A DNA stretch of 64,000 bases from contig NZ_QMEK01000004.1 of NCBI RefSeq assembly GCF_003390845.1, positions 124,001-188,000 on the forward strand, read 5' to 3'. Position numbers and translations under genes: made by a program. Positions 1 to 9,567 of this stretch are shown piece after piece. Below the pieces are notes generated by a model. That model was not told the origin of the DNA, did no database searches, and worked only from the letters and a program-made list of their open reading frames with translations. The DNA comes from Tropicimonas sp. IMCC34043 (GTDB taxonomy: Bacteria; Pseudomonadota; Alphaproteobacteria; Rhodobacterales; Rhodobacteraceae). Each line of letters begins with the position of its first letter. Within the stretch, counting starts at the first letter, position 1.

Positions 1-549
1 CGCGAATGTGGCTCGATGCGACTCGTGTCAGCACGCCGCCCGGGTATGGGCGCTCGCGGCGCACCTGTTCGCCGGTGGCGACCGCGGCAAGCGCCCGGGT
101 GGTTGGCACGCCAAGCGCGTACATCGCCTCGCTGACGATGAACTCGCGCAGCACCGGGCCGAGGGGGGATCGCCCGTCGCTGCCCGGCCGGCTGAACGCG
201 GTGCGGCCGGCCCCCTTCAACTGGATATCGCGCCGCTTGCCCGACCGGTCGATGATCTCGCCCAGCAACAGCGCCCGCCCGTCGCCCAGAACCGGCGAGA
301 ACCCCCCGAACTGATGCCCGGCATAGGCCTGTGCCAGCGGGTCGGCGCCCGCCGGAACGGCATTCCCGGCCAGCACCGCAACCCCGTCGGGCGACTGCAG
401 GGCCGCTGCATCGAGCCCCAGTTCCTCGACCAAAGCCAGGTTCAGAAGCAGCAGTTCGGGCTGCGCAACCGCCACGGGCGGCTGACGGACATAGAACCGG
501 TCGGGCAGACGGGCATAGGAGTTGTCGAAGGCGATGGCGAGGGTCATGC
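1..549 (-). CDS. selO: SelO (YdiU/UPF0061) protein adenylyltransferase, 5' part
   Basis: Partial gene; the window edge cuts off the 3' end, leaving the first 183 codons of a family that is usually about 480-500 residues. SelO is a pseudokinase-fold enzyme that transfers AMP to protein hydroxyl groups. Visible family signatures are the start [15 protein letters not shown], the stretch [19 protein letters not shown] around residues 87-105, and [19 protein letters not shown] around residues 122-140. The start at 549 is supported by AAGGAG seven bases upstream. It faces away from the cobalamin genes and has no evident link to them. Confidence 0.93.
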
Positions 550-842
550 GGGTCTCCTTTCCCCAAAGGTAGGGCGCGACGGGCCGCGATGCCAGTGCGG
601 GTGACCGGACACGGCGCATTGTGCCAGGGCCCGGCACGCATGTCGCGGCCGCTTTGCCCCGTCGATCCTTGCGGCCGCCGGGACGGGCTGGTACCGAGGA
701 CCCGACGATGCCGAAAGGCTGAGCGGGAGAAAGGCAGGTCCGACCCATGTCGGGGGATCTGTCGATCATCGTCGGACCGGCGCCCATCGAGGCGCGGTCA
801 CGGCCCCCGTCATGCCGACGGCGCAGCAACGGGAGCCACGTC
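550..842. other. Divergent intergenic region between selO and cbiX
   Basis: About 290 bases separating two divergent start codons, so promoters for both genes must lie here. I see no B12 box, no convincing -35/-10 pair and no reading frame with family character. An in-frame upstream start for the cbiX frame exists at 747, but the added 32 residues look non-coding. Confidence 0.5.
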
Positions 843-2036
843 ATGACCGCCACCTTGCCATCGACCTCGGACGAAAAGATCGGCGTGCTGCTGTGCGGCC
901 ACGGCTCGCGCAGCCAGGCGGCGGTCGACGAATTCGCGGTTCTGGCCCAGAAACTGCCGGCCCTGCTGCCCTCGGACTGGCATGTCGACTACGGCTATCT
1001 CGAATTCGCCAACCCGGTGATCCGCGTCGGGCTCGACAATCTGCGCGAGGCCGGTTGCACGAGGATCCTCGGCGTGCCGGGGATGCTGTTTGCCGCCATG
1101 CACGCCAAGAACGACATCCCCTCGGTGCTGAACGCCTATGGCCGGGAGCACGGGATCGCGGTCGATTACGGCCGTGACCTCGGCGTCGATGCCCGCATGA
1201 TCCGCGCCGCCGCCGACCGCATCAATGCCGCCATGGCCGAGGCCGACGCCACCCAAGGCCCGGTTCCTGCGCACGAGACCTGCCTTGTCGTGATCGGCCG
1301 CGGTGCCTCGGACCCTGACGCCAATTCCAACGTGTCGAAGATCGCCCGCATGTTGTGGGAGGGGATGGGCTTTGGCTGGTGCGAGACCGGCTATTCCGGT
1401 GTCACCTTCCCGCTGGTCGAGCCCTGCCTCGATCACGCCGCAAGGCTCGGGTTCCGGCGCTATCTGGTGTTTCCCTATTTCCTGTTCACCGGGGTGCTTG
1501 TCGACCGGATCTATGGCTTCACCGACATGGTTGCCGCCCGCAATCCGCAGGCGCAATGGGTCAAGGCCGGCTATCTCAACGACCATCCGCAGGTGCTGGA
1601 AACCTTCGCCGAGCGGGCGACCGAGATCCTCGTCGGCAAGACCGACATGAACTGCGGGCTTTGCAAGTACCGCACCCAGGTTCTGGGGTTCGAGGCCGAG
1701 GTCGGGCGCGCTCAGGAAAGCCATCACCACCATGTCGAAGGGCAGGGGGCGAGCGCACCGGGATCGAATGTCGCCGACTGCAAGCTGTGCGATACATTCT
1801 GCACCGGTGTCTGCCGGCTCGACGCCGGTCAGGACCCGCATCACCACGGCCATCACCACGGCCATGGTCACGAACACGCCCACGATCACGGCCACCATCA
1901 TGCCCATGGGCACGACCACGATCACGACCACGACCATGCGCATGACCATGGCCACGATCACCACCATCCGCCCTATCCCCACGCCAAACACCCGCTTGGC
2001 CCGGAAAGCGTGCGAAAGCACATGAAAACCGAATGA
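843..2036 (+). CDS. cbiX: CbiX-type sirohydrochlorin cobaltochelatase with His-rich tail
   Basis: 397 residues. Predicted to insert Co2+ into sirohydrochlorin, the early-cobalt branch of corrin synthesis. Two chelatase repeats fill residues 1 to about 260; the N-terminal LLCGHGSR holds the expected metal-binding His20. After these come Cys motifs (NCGLC, then [12 protein letters not shown]), similar in type to the Fe-S ligands of long CbiX proteins. A tail of about 60 residues follows, dominated by His, Asp and Gly, probably for metal storage. The start at 843 is chosen over an in-frame start at 747 because homology begins with MTATLPS and GGGAG lies upstream. The stop overlaps the cobH start (ATGA). 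Confidence 0.88.
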   Translation: MTATLPSTSDEKIGVLLCGHGSRSQAAVDEFAVLAQKLPALLPSDWHVDYGYLEFANPVIRVGLDNLREAGCTRILGVPGMLFAAMHAKNDIPSVLNAYGREHGIAVDYGRDLGVDARMIRAAADRINAAMAEADATQGPVPAHETCLVVIGRGASDPDANSNVSKIARMLWEGMGFGWCETGYSGVTFPLVEPCLDHAARLGFRRYLVFPYFLFTGVLVDRIYGFTDMVAARNPQAQWVKAGYLNDHPQVLETFAERATEILVGKTDMNCGLCKYRTQVLGFEAEVGRAQESHHHHVEGQGASAPGSNVADCKLCDTFCTGVCRLDAGQDPHHHGHHHGHGHEHAHDHGHHHAHGHDHDHDHDHAHDHGHDHHHPPYPHAKHPLGPESVRKHMKTE

Positions 2037-2674
2037 TCCCGCGCTACGAACGCGACCCGGCCGAGATCTATGCCCGCAGTTTCGCCACGATCCGGGACGA
2101 GGCGGCGCTTGATACCCTGCCCGAGGATCTGCGCGAGATGGCGGTGCGGCTGATCCACGCCTGCGGCATGGTCGATGTGGTTGCGGATCTGCACGCCTCG
2201 CCCGGTGCGGCGGCCGCGGGCCGCGCGGCGCTCAAGTCGGGGGCGCCGATCCTCTGCGACGCCGAAATGGTTGCGCGCGGGATCATTGCGCGTGCCTTGC
2301 CGGCGGGGACGTTGCCCGTCGTGACGCTGAACGATCCGGCGGTCCCCGCACTTGCGGCGCGCCTTGGTACCACCCGCTCGGCGGCGGCAGTCGAGTTGTG
2401 GCGCGACCGCCTCGACGGTGCGGTCGTTGCGATCGGCAATGCACCGACGGCCCTTTTCCATCTGCTCGAACGGCTCGATCAGGGCTGGCCGCGCCCGGCG
2501 CTGATCCTCGGCTTTCCGGTCGGTTTTGTCGGGGCGGCCGAAAGCAAGAGCGCGCTGGCGGATCTGCCCCATGGCGTGGCATATGTTACATTGTTTGGGC
2601 GCCGCGGCGGGTCGGCCATGGCGGCGGCGGCGGTGAACGCCCTGACGCTTGGCCTGCAAGGAGACGGCACATGA
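2033..2674 (+). CDS. cobH: Precorrin-8X methylmutase CobH
   Basis: 213 residues, normal for CobH/CbiC. It moves the C-11 methyl group to C-12, converting precorrin-8X to hydrogenobyrinate. The family start YERDPAEIYARSFATIRDEA is clear. So are the central HACGMVDVVADL, with the conserved catalytic His near residue 42, and GFPVGFVGAAESK near residues 160-173. It overlaps cbiX upstream and cobL downstream by four bases each, so translation is coupled. Confidence 0.95.
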   Translation: MIPRYERDPAEIYARSFATIRDEAALDTLPEDLREMAVRLIHACGMVDVVADLHASPGAAAAGRAALKSGAPILCDAEMVARGIIARALPAGTLPVVTLNDPAVPALAARLGTTRSAAAVELWRDRLDGAVVAIGNAPTALFHLLERLDQGWPRPALILGFPVGFVGAAESKSALADLPHGVAYVTLFGRRGGSAMAAAAVNALTLGLQGDGT

Positions 2675-3867
2675 CCAAACCCTGGCTTGATATCGTCGGA
2701 ATCGGGCACGACGGCTGGCACGGGATCAGCCCGCAGGCGCGCGCCCGGCTCGAGGCGGCCGAAGTCATCGTGGCAAGCCCGCGCCACCACGCGCTGGTGC
2801 CGGACCTGCCCGCCGAACGCCTGGAATGGCCGCATCCCTTCGGCATGCTCGGCGACGAGATCGCCGCCATGCGCGGCCGCCGGGTCGCCGTTCTGGTCAC
2901 GGGCGATCCGCTGTGGTTTTCGGCAGGGTCGCTGTTTCTGCGCCGCTTCGATCCCGAGGAACTCACCTTCTATCCGAACCTCTCGTCCTTCCAGCTTGCT
3001 TCTGCGCGGATGAAGTGGAGCCTTGCCGATGTTGAAACCGTCACCCTGCACGGCCGCCCGGCCGAGCAGGCGCTGCCGTTCTTCGGCCATGGCCTCCGGT
3101 TGCTGATCCTTGCGCAGAATGGCGAAACGCCCGCCAAGGTCGCCGCGATGCTGACCGAGGTCGGGCTTGGCCCCAGCCGCCTGACGGTGCTGGCAGACAT
3201 GGGCGCGCCCGAGGAGGCGCGGCTCGAAGGCCGGGCCGACAGTTGGGAGGCGGCGGCGCCCGATTTTCATGTTCTTGCCGTCGATTGCCGGGCCTCGGCC
3301 GAGGGGGCGTTCTATCCCCGCACCGGCCTGCCCGACGACGCCTTCATTCATGACGGCCTGCTGACCAAACGCGAGGTGCGGCGGATCACGCTGTCGGCGC
3401 TGGCGCCGCGGCGCGGCCAGCAGCTGTGGGATATCGGGATCGGCTGCGGCTCGGTCGCCATCGAATGGATGCGCGCCGACCGCGACATGCAGGCTATCGG
3501 CATCGACAGCTCGACCTCCCGTCTCGCCATGGCCGCGGCCAATTCGATGCGGCTCGGCGCGCCGCGGCTCGATCTGCGCAAGGGCAAGGTCCCCGAGGCG
3601 ATGTCGGACCTGCCGCCGCCCGATGCGGTCTTTATCGGGGGCGGTCTGTCGACCGAGGTGGTGGACATCGCGTTTGCCGCATTGCACCGCCGCGGCCGGC
3701 TGGTCGCCAATGCGGTGACGCTCGAAAGCGCCATGCTTCTGGCCGAACTTCACGACTTGCACGGCGGCGAACTGACCCGGATCGACATCGCGCGCGCAAC
3801 CCCCGTTGGCAACCGCCGCGGCTGGAAACCCTTCATGCCGGTCACCCAATGGTGCCTGGTGAAATGA
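2671..3867 (+). CDS. cobL: Precorrin-6Y C5,15-methyltransferase (decarboxylating) CobL
   Basis: 398 residues, a CbiE-CbiT fusion. The N-terminal tetrapyrrole methylase half (1 to about 200, start DIVGIGHDGW, GDPLWFS near residue 74) methylates C-5 and C-15. The C-terminal Rossmann-type half (from about 225; SAM-binding motif DIGIGCGSVAIEW) does the second methylation and decarboxylates the acetate at C-12. The start at 2671 is fixed by the ATGA overlap with cobH and GGAG nearby. The stop overlaps cobI. Confidence 0.95.
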   Translation: MTKPWLDIVGIGHDGWHGISPQARARLEAAEVIVASPRHHALVPDLPAERLEWPHPFGMLGDEIAAMRGRRVAVLVTGDPLWFSAGSLFLRRFDPEELTFYPNLSSFQLASARMKWSLADVETVTLHGRPAEQALPFFGHGLRLLILAQNGETPAKVAAMLTEVGLGPSRLTVLADMGAPEEARLEGRADSWEAAAPDFHVLAVDCRASAEGAFYPRTGLPDDAFIHDGLLTKREVRRITLSALAPRRGQQLWDIGIGCGSVAIEWMRADRDMQAIGIDSSTSRLAMAAANSMRLGAPRLDLRKGKVPEAMSDLPPPDAVFIGGGLSTEVVDIAFAALHRRGRLVANAVTLESAMLLAELHDLHGGELTRIDIARATPVGNRRGWKPFMPVTQWCLVK

Positions 3868-4589
3868 CGGCAGATATGAATACCAAGACGACCGGAATCC
3901 TATATGGCGTGGGCGTCGGCCCGGGCGACCCCGAATTGCTGACGCTGAAGGCGCATCGCCTGATCGCCGCAGCCCGTGTCGTGGCCTATCCCGCCCCCGA
4001 CGACGGCGAGAGTTTCGCCCGCGCAATCGTCGCGAATGTCATCCCCGAAGGTGCCCGCGAGATCCCGATCGTGATCCCGATGCGCGACGCGCGCTTCCCG
4101 GCGCAGGCGGTCTATGACGCCTCGGCCGCCGAGATCGCCGAATGCCTTGCCTCGGGACAGGATGTCGTCGTTCTGTGCGAGGGCGATCCGTTCTTCTATG
4201 GCTCTTTCATGTATCTCTTTGCCCGTCTCGCCGGGCGTTTTTCGGTCGAGGTCGTGCCGGGCGTCAGCTCGCTTGGTGCCGTGACCGCGGCGGCGCGCCG
4301 TCCGCTTGTGGCGCGGGCCGAGGCGCTGGCGGTGCTGCCCGCGACGCTTCCGGTCGAAGACCTCGAAGCCCGCCTTGGCACCGCAGAGGCGGCGGCAATC
4401 ATGAAACTTGGCCGCAATTTCCCGGCGGTGCGCGAATTGCTGACCCGGATGGGGCTGGCCGAGCGGGCGATCTTTGTCTCGCACGCCTCGCTGCCGGGCC
4501 AGATTGTCTGCCCGCTGGTCGAGGCGCCCGCGGTCGCGCCCTATTTCGCCATGGTGCTGGTGCCGGGGCAGGACGCGCATGTTCTCTGA
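3864..4589 (+). CDS. cobI: Precorrin-2 C20-methyltransferase CobI
   Basis: 241 residues, a single tetrapyrrole methylase domain. It methylates C-20 of precorrin-2 or of its cobalt form. Visible motifs are YGVGVGPGDPELLTLKA at the N-terminus, the CEGDPFFYGSFMYLF SAM-binding loop near residues 99-113, and VVPGVSSLGA near residue 130. The start at 3864 overlaps the cobL stop (ATGA). The next gene starts inside its last codons, so translation is coupled across this run. Confidence 0.95.
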   Translation: MTADMNTKTTGILYGVGVGPGDPELLTLKAHRLIAAARVVAYPAPDDGESFARAIVANVIPEGAREIPIVIPMRDARFPAQAVYDASAAEIAECLASGQDVVVLCEGDPFFYGSFMYLFARLAGRFSVEVVPGVSSLGAVTAAARRPLVARAEALAVLPATLPVEDLEARLGTAEAAAIMKLGRNFPAVRELLTRMGLAERAIFVSHASLPGQIVCPLVEAPAVAPYFAMVLVPGQDAHVL

Positions 4590-6417
4590 TCCCGCGCGCG
4601 CCGCTGCCGAAGGGCTGCGCCCGGTCGTCGTTTGCCTGATGCCCGGCTCCGAACCGTTGGCGCAGCGGCTGGCCGCGGCCTGCGACGGCCGCGCCGATCT
4701 GCGCGGGCGGGATTTCGACGACGTGTCGGGCCATCTTGCCGGGCTGTTTCTGGCCGGGCATCCAATCGTTGCGCTGGCCGCGGCGGGGATCGTGATCCGC
4801 GCACTTGCCCCGCATCTTGGCGACAAGTGGCGCGAGCCGCCGGTTCTGGCCGTGGCCGCCGACGGCAGCGCGGTTGTCCCGCTGCTGGGCGGGCACCGCG
4901 GCGCCAATGCGCTGGCGACCCGGCTTGGGGCTGCCCTTGGCATCGCCTCCGTGCCGACCACGGCCGGAGAGGCCGCCTTTGGCGTCGCGCTCGATGCGCC
5001 GCCGCAGGGCTGGCGGCTTGAGACCCCCGCGGATGCGAAGGCCGCGATGGCAGGGCTGCTCGCCGGGCGCCCGGCAACGCTCTCCGGCACGCCGGACTGG
5101 CTGGCCCCGCTGGCCGCCTCGGGCGCGGTGACGGCGACCGGAACGGCGAGCGACGACCCGGTGGTGCTGAACGTCGAGGGCGCGCCGCCGCTGGTGTGGC
5201 GCAGGCAGGATCTGGCGCTTGGCGTCGGCTGCGCCCGTGGCTGCGAGCCTGCCGAGCTGATCGGGCTGGTGGGGCGGACCCTGGCCGAGGCCGGTCTGTC
5301 GCAAACCGCCGTTGCATCGGTCCATTCGCTCGATCTGAAGGCCGACGAGGCCGCGGTTCACGCGCTCGCCCGCCACCTCGGCGTGCCGGCCCGGTTCCAC
5401 CCCGCAGACCGGCTGGAGGCCGAGGCCGCGCGTCTGGCCAACCCCTCTGACGTGGTGTTTGCCGAGGTCGGCTGCCACGGCGTGGCCGAGGCGGCGGCGC
5501 TGGTCGCGTCCGGCCCCGCGGCCAGGCTGCTGGTCGAAAAGGCGAGGACGACTGCCGCCACCTGTGCGGTCGCGCGGATCGGCGCGGGCGGCGAGCCCGG
5601 TACCCCGCGCGGCCACCTTGCGATCGTCGGCATCGGCCCGGGGGATGCATCCCTGCGCACGCCCGCGGCCAGCCGCGCCATTGCCGAGGCCGAGGAACTG
5701 GTGGGCTATGGCTTTTACATCGACCTGCTGGGCCCGGCCGCCCGCGGCAAGGTCCGCCGCGATTTCGCCCTGGGGGAAGAGGAAGCGCGCTGCCGCCACG
5801 CGCTCGAATCCGCGGGCGAGGGGCGGCGCGTGGCGTTGATCTGTTCCGGCGATGGCGGCATCTATGCCATGGGCGCGCTGGTGATGGAGCTGCTCGACCG
5901 GCCCGCCGAACGTGGCGGCGTCTCGCCCGCCGCGCGCCGGGTCGAGGTGCAGCATATCCCCGGCATCTCGGCGCTGCAGGCGGCATCTGCCGGTGCGGGC
6001 GCGCTGCTCGGGCACGATTTCTGCGCCATTTCGCTGTCGGACCTTCTGACCCCGCGCGACACGATCCTGACCCGTCTGAGGGCGGCGGCAGAGGGCGATT
6101 TCGTCATCGCGTTCTACAACCCGGTGTCGCGCCGCCGCCGGACGCTTCTGGCCGAAGCGCGCGAGATCCTGCTGGCCCGGCGGCCGGCCGACACGCCGGT
6201 TCTGCTGGCCACGAGCCTTGGCAGGCCGGAGCAGTCCTTTCGTCTGCGCCGTCTCGATGCGCTCGATGTCGAGGAGGTCGACATGATGACAATCGTTCTG
6301 ATCGGGTCGTCGGCCTCGCGCCGGGTTGCCTCGGGCGATGCCGCGGCGGGTGCCGGTGGCGAATGGCTTTATACCCCGCGCGGCTATGCCAAGCGGATCG
6401 ACGGAGGTGCCGCATGA
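4579..6417 (+). CDS. cobJ: CbiG-CobJ fusion: (cobalt-)precorrin-5A hydrolase / precorrin-3B C17-methyltransferase
   Basis: 612 residues and two enzymes in one chain. Residues 1 to about 340 are CbiG: the N-terminal domain has GHPIVALAAAGIVIRALAP and LLGGHRGANALA, and the CobE/CbiG C-terminal domain starts at LGVGCARGCEPAELI. This part opens the ring-A delta-lactone and removes acetaldehyde. From about residue 350 (LAIVGIGPGDASLRTPAA) to the end is CobJ/CbiH, the ring-contracting C-17 methylase, with CSGDGGIYAMG and IPGISALQAA. No CobG or CobZ monooxygenase gene is in the window. Coupled to cobI and cobM by overlaps. Confidence 0.92.
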   Translation: MFSDPARAAAEGLRPVVVCLMPGSEPLAQRLAAACDGRADLRGRDFDDVSGHLAGLFLAGHPIVALAAAGIVIRALAPHLGDKWREPPVLAVAADGSAVVPLLGGHRGANALATRLGAALGIASVPTTAGEAAFGVALDAPPQGWRLETPADAKAAMAGLLAGRPATLSGTPDWLAPLAASGAVTATGTASDDPVVLNVEGAPPLVWRRQDLALGVGCARGCEPAELIGLVGRTLAEAGLSQTAVASVHSLDLKADEAAVHALARHLGVPARFHPADRLEAEAARLANPSDVVFAEVGCHGVAEAAALVASGPAARLLVEKARTTAATCAVARIGAGGEPGTPRGHLAIVGIGPGDASLRTPAASRAIAEAEELVGYGFYIDLLGPAARGKVRRDFALGEEEARCRHALESAGEGRRVALICSGDGGIYAMGALVMELLDRPAERGGVSPAARRVEVQHIPGISALQAASAGAGALLGHDFCAISLSDLLTPRDTILTRLRAAAEGDFVIAFYNPVSRRRRTLLAEAREILLARRPADTPVLLATSLGRPEQSFRLRRLDALDVEEVDMMTIVLIGSSASRRVASGDAAAGAGGEWLYTPRGYAKRIDGGAA

Positions 6418-7181
6418 GCGTCCATTTCATCGGGGCAGGCCCCGGCGACCCCGAACTGATCACCGTCAAGGGCCAGCGCCTGATCGCCGAATGCCCGGTC
6501 TGCCTTTACGCCGGTTCGCTGGTGCCCGAGGCGGTGGTGGCCGGTGCGCCGGCGGGCGCGCGGGTGATCGACACCGCCCCAATGGCGCTTGACGAGATCA
6601 TCGCCGAGATCGCGGTGGCCCATGCGAAGGGGCACGACGTCGCCCGTGTGCATTCGGGCGACCCCTCGCTCTATGGTGCAATTGCCGAACAGATCCGGCG
6701 GCTTCAGGCGCTTGGCATCCCCTATGACATCGTGCCGGGGGTTCCGGCCTATTGCGCCGCCGCCGCCGCGATGGGGCAGGAACTGACCCTGCCCGGGATC
6801 GCGCAGACCGTGATCCTGACCCGGACGGCGATGAAATCCTCGGCCATGCCCGAGGGTGAGGATCTTGCAACGCTTGGCGCCTCGCGCGCGACGCTGGCAA
6901 TCCATCTGTCGGTGCGCAACCTGCTGGCCATCGAACGCGAGCTTGCGCCGATCTATGGCGCCGATTGCCCGGTTGTCGTGGCCTATCGCGTCGGCTGGCC
7001 CGACGAGGTCATCCTGCGCGGCACGATGGCCGACATTCGCGACAAGGTGCGCGAGGCAAAGCTGACCCGCACCGCGCTGGTCTTTGTCGGCCGGGTCTTT
7101 GCCGCGACCGCCTTCCCCGACTCCGCGCTGTATGACGCCGATCAACCGCATCTGTTGCGACCGCGGCGTAAGCCTGCCTGA
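6414..7181 (+). CDS. cobM: Precorrin-4 C11-methyltransferase CobM
   Basis: 255 residues, typical for CobM/CbiF. It methylates C-11 of precorrin-4. Motifs are VHFIGAGPGDPELITVKG at the start, HSGDPSLYGAIAEQ near residue 80, and VPGVPAYCAAAAAMGQELTLPG near residue 107. The start is an ATGA overlap with the preceding fusion gene, preceded by GGAGG. It is the last gene of the rightward run and converges on cobB with a gap of 40 bases; no clear terminator hairpin is seen there. Confidence 0.95.
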   Translation: MSVHFIGAGPGDPELITVKGQRLIAECPVCLYAGSLVPEAVVAGAPAGARVIDTAPMALDEIIAEIAVAHAKGHDVARVHSGDPSLYGAIAEQIRRLQALGIPYDIVPGVPAYCAAAAAMGQELTLPGIAQTVILTRTAMKSSAMPEGEDLATLGASRATLAIHLSVRNLLAIERELAPIYGADCPVVVAYRVGWPDEVILRGTMADIRDKVREAKLTRTALVFVGRVFAATAFPDSALYDADQPHLLRPRRKPA

Positions 7182-7221
7182 AAGGCCGGGGTCGGGGCTT
7201 GCCACCAAAGCGGCAGAAACG

Positions 7222-8514
7222 TCAGGCCGCGGCGATGACGTGGGCGAAGGATCCCGCGACCGATCCCGATTGCAGCCCCATTTCGGGCAGCGGGCTGCCC
7301 GTGGCATCGACGGCATGAAACAGCCGCCCTTCGGCGCCCTCGCGGGTGATGGTGGCATAGTGGAATTCATGCGCCATGAGCGCCCCCTGCCAGGGCGCAC
7401 CGGGCAGCGGGGACAGCCTGCGATAGCCAAGCGACAGCTTTCGCGTAGCGAATGAGGTTTCAAGCGGCAGCAGCCCCAGCATGGCATGCGCCGTCCCCTC
7501 GGCATCGACCATCCCGGAACCGAGCGTCATGTAGCCGCCGCATTCGCCATAGATCCGGGCGCCGCGCCGCGCCGCAGCCTGCATTCCGGCGCGGAAAAGG
7601 GCCGCTGCGGCGAGCCTTCCGCCGTGAAGTTCGGGATAGCCGCCGGGCAGGAACACCGCATCGGCCCCGGGTGACGGTGCCTGATCCGCAAGCGGCGAGA
7701 ACGGCAGCACCTCGGCGCCCTGCGCCCGCCAGTCGGCCAGAAGATGCGGATAGGCAAAGGCAAAGGCCGCATCCGAGGCGACGGCGATCCGCTGGCCAAG
7801 CGGCGGAAGGCGTGCCGGGACGGGCGCCTCGGGCGCGGCCAACGGGCCTGCCGCCTGCGCCAGCCGGTCGAGGTCGAGATGGCGCTCGATCCGGTCCGCG
7901 AGCGTGTCGAGAAACGCCTGAAGCCCATCGGTCTCGGCCGCCTGAACCAGACCGAGATGGCGTTCGGGCAGCCGCATCCCCGCCTCGCGTGGCAGCGCGC
8001 CAAAGACCGGGACCCCCGCCGCCGCGATCGCGCGGGCGCAGAGCGCCGCATGGCCATCGGAGCCGACGTTGTTCAGGATCACCCCGGCAAGCGGCAGATC
8101 GGGCCGCAGCGCCCTAAGCCCCGCGACCGGCAGCACCGCCGATTGCCCGGTGCGGGCAACGTCGAGCACCAGAACCAGCGGCAGCGCCAGCGCCGCGGCC
8201 AGATCCGCGACCGATCCGCAGTCGTCGCGGCCTGCATCGAGCACCCCCATGGCGCCCTCGACCAGCAGCAGATCGCCCCCCTGCAGCGCCGCCCTTGCCC
8301 TCAACTCGGCAGGCTGCATCGCCCAGGCGTCAAGGTTGACCGAGGTCCGCCCGCAGGCCGCGGCATGAAACGCAGGGTCGATATAGTCGGGGCCGCTTTT
8401 TGCCGCCCGCACCGCAACGCCGCGCCGGGCAAGCGCGCGCAGCAGGCCAAGCGTCACAGTGGTCTTGCCGCTGCCCGAGGAGGGGGCCGCAATCACCAGC
8501 CCGCGCGCGGCCAT
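7222..8514 (-). CDS. cobB: Hydrogenobyrinic/cobyrinic acid a,c-diamide synthase CobB
   Basis: 430 residues. It amidates the a and c side chains using glutamine and ATP. The N-terminal P-loop APSSGSGKTT (residues 10-19) and YIDPAFH belong to the synthetase domain. The C-terminal class I glutamine amidotransferase domain carries the nucleophile in GECGGYM near residue 325 and a late HEFHY. Its start lies two bases after the cobA stop, so the two form a cobA-cobB operon on the minus strand. Confidence 0.95.
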   Translation of the reverse strand: MAARGLVIAAPSSGSGKTTVTLGLLRALARRGVAVRAAKSGPDYIDPAFHAAACGRTSVNLDAWAMQPAELRARAALQGGDLLLVEGAMGVLDAGRDDCGSVADLAAALALPLVLVLDVARTGQSAVLPVAGLRALRPDLPLAGVILNNVGSDGHAALCARAIAAAGVPVFGALPREAGMRLPERHLGLVQAAETDGLQAFLDTLADRIERHLDLDRLAQAAGPLAAPEAPVPARLPPLGQRIAVASDAAFAFAYPHLLADWRAQGAEVLPFSPLADQAPSPGADAVFLPGGYPELHGGRLAAAALFRAGMQAAARRGARIYGECGGYMTLGSGMVDAEGTAHAMLGLLPLETSFATRKLSLGYRRLSPLPGAPWQGALMAHEFHYATITREGAEGRLFHAVDATGSPLPEMGLQSGSVAGSFAHVIAAA

Positions 8515-8516
8515 GC

Positions 8517-9389
8517 TCAGCCGACCTGTTGCGGCACGCCCCGACCGAGCGGGTCGAGCGAGCGTGGCGCCAGACCCTGAGCCTGCGACATCCAGTCGAT
8601 CGCCTGGCGCATCAGAACGACCCGGCCGAGGCAGACAATCGCGGGTGCCGCAACCTCGTGGCGTGCCGCTTCGGCCGCCGCGTCCCCGAGGGTGGTTTCC
8701 AGAACCGTCATCCCGGGCAGGGTCGCGTTCGAGACGATGGCGAGCGGCTCGTCGGCCGGCCGCCCGGCCGCGAGCAGCGCTTCGGTGATCTTCGGCAGGT
8801 GCTTCACCGCCATGTACATGACGATCACCGGGCTTGACCGCGACAGTGCCGCCCAGTCGATTGCGGCCGGGGCAAGACCTGTCTGGTCGTGCCCGGTCAG
8901 GAAGGTCACGGCCTGATTGACGTCGCGGTGGGTCACCGGGATGCCGGCCCAGGCCAGCCCGCCGATCCCGGCCGAGATCCCGGGCGTCACCCGGATCGGC
9001 ACCCCGGCCTGCACCAGCGTCTGCGCCTCTTCGCCGCCGCGGCCGAAGACGAAGGGATCGCCTCCCTTCAGCCGCAGCACCCGCTGCCCCTCGCGCGACA
9101 GCTCGATCAGGCGCAGCGAGATGTCGCGCTGTCGGGCCGAGGGCCGGCCGCCGCGCTTGCCGGCATATTCGAGCCTGCAGCCCGGCCTGCGCCAGTCGAG
9201 GATCCGGTCGTCGACGAGGGCATCGTGGACGATCACATCGGCAAGTCGCAGGGCGTGAAGCCCGAGAAGCGTCATCAGCCCCGGCTCGCCGGGGCCAGCG
9301 CCCACAAGCCAGACGAGGCCGGGCGGAAACTCGGGCCAGTCATGGGCGGGCAGGGAAATCGTGGTGTCTTCAGTCATGCTGCCGAGCAT
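8517..9389 (-). CDS. cobA: Uroporphyrinogen-III C-methyltransferase CobA
   Basis: 290 residues from the chosen start. It adds two methyl groups to uroporphyrinogen III to give precorrin-2, the entry to both sirohaem and B12. Motifs are VWLVGAGPGEPGLMTLLG, VVDD-type VHDALVDDRIL, AGKRGGRPS, RLKGGDPFVFGRGGEE and VTPGISAGIGGLAWAGIP. The reading frame stays open to 9602, but homology begins after the stretch MLGSMTEDTT. Starts at 9389 and 9377 are both possible and neither has a strong ribosome binding site. Confidence 0.92.
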   Translation of the reverse strand: MLGSMTEDTTISLPAHDWPEFPPGLVWLVGAGPGEPGLMTLLGLHALRLADVIVHDALVDDRILDWRRPGCRLEYAGKRGGRPSARQRDISLRLIELSREGQRVLRLKGGDPFVFGRGGEEAQTLVQAGVPIRVTPGISAGIGGLAWAGIPVTHRDVNQAVTFLTGHDQTGLAPAAIDWAALSRSSPVIVMYMAVKHLPKITEALLAAGRPADEPLAIVSNATLPGMTVLETTLGDAAAEAARHEVAAPAIVCLGRVVLMRQAIDWMSQAQGLAPRSLDPLGRGVPQQVG

Positions 9390-9567
9390 ATCGTCGCCCC
9401 GCGGCGAAGGCGAGGCGGAAGCGGCGGCCGGAGGCCGCGCCCGTTGGGCGCATGCAGCGAAAAGCCTGCTGCTTGCGGCAGAAATGTGCCGACCCGGGGC
9501 GCCGCGCGGCAGTGCCGGCAGACCCGCCGCGGCATGCGTCATAACGGCATGATATGACGGGCAGAAC
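9390..9567. promoter_or_regulatory. Divergent promoter region between cobA-cobB and cbiD-cobK
   Basis: This 178-base gap separates two divergent cobalamin transcription units and so should carry both promoters. No B12 box is present on either strand, and no clear -10/-35 pair can be named by eye. Confidence 0.4.

Noticed and set aside
747-842. N-terminal extension of cbiX
   Set aside because: The 32 added residues have no family match; homology begins at 843.
600-842. Possible cobalamin riboswitch before cbiX
   Set aside because: No B12 box or conserved core; only scattered GC-rich repeats.
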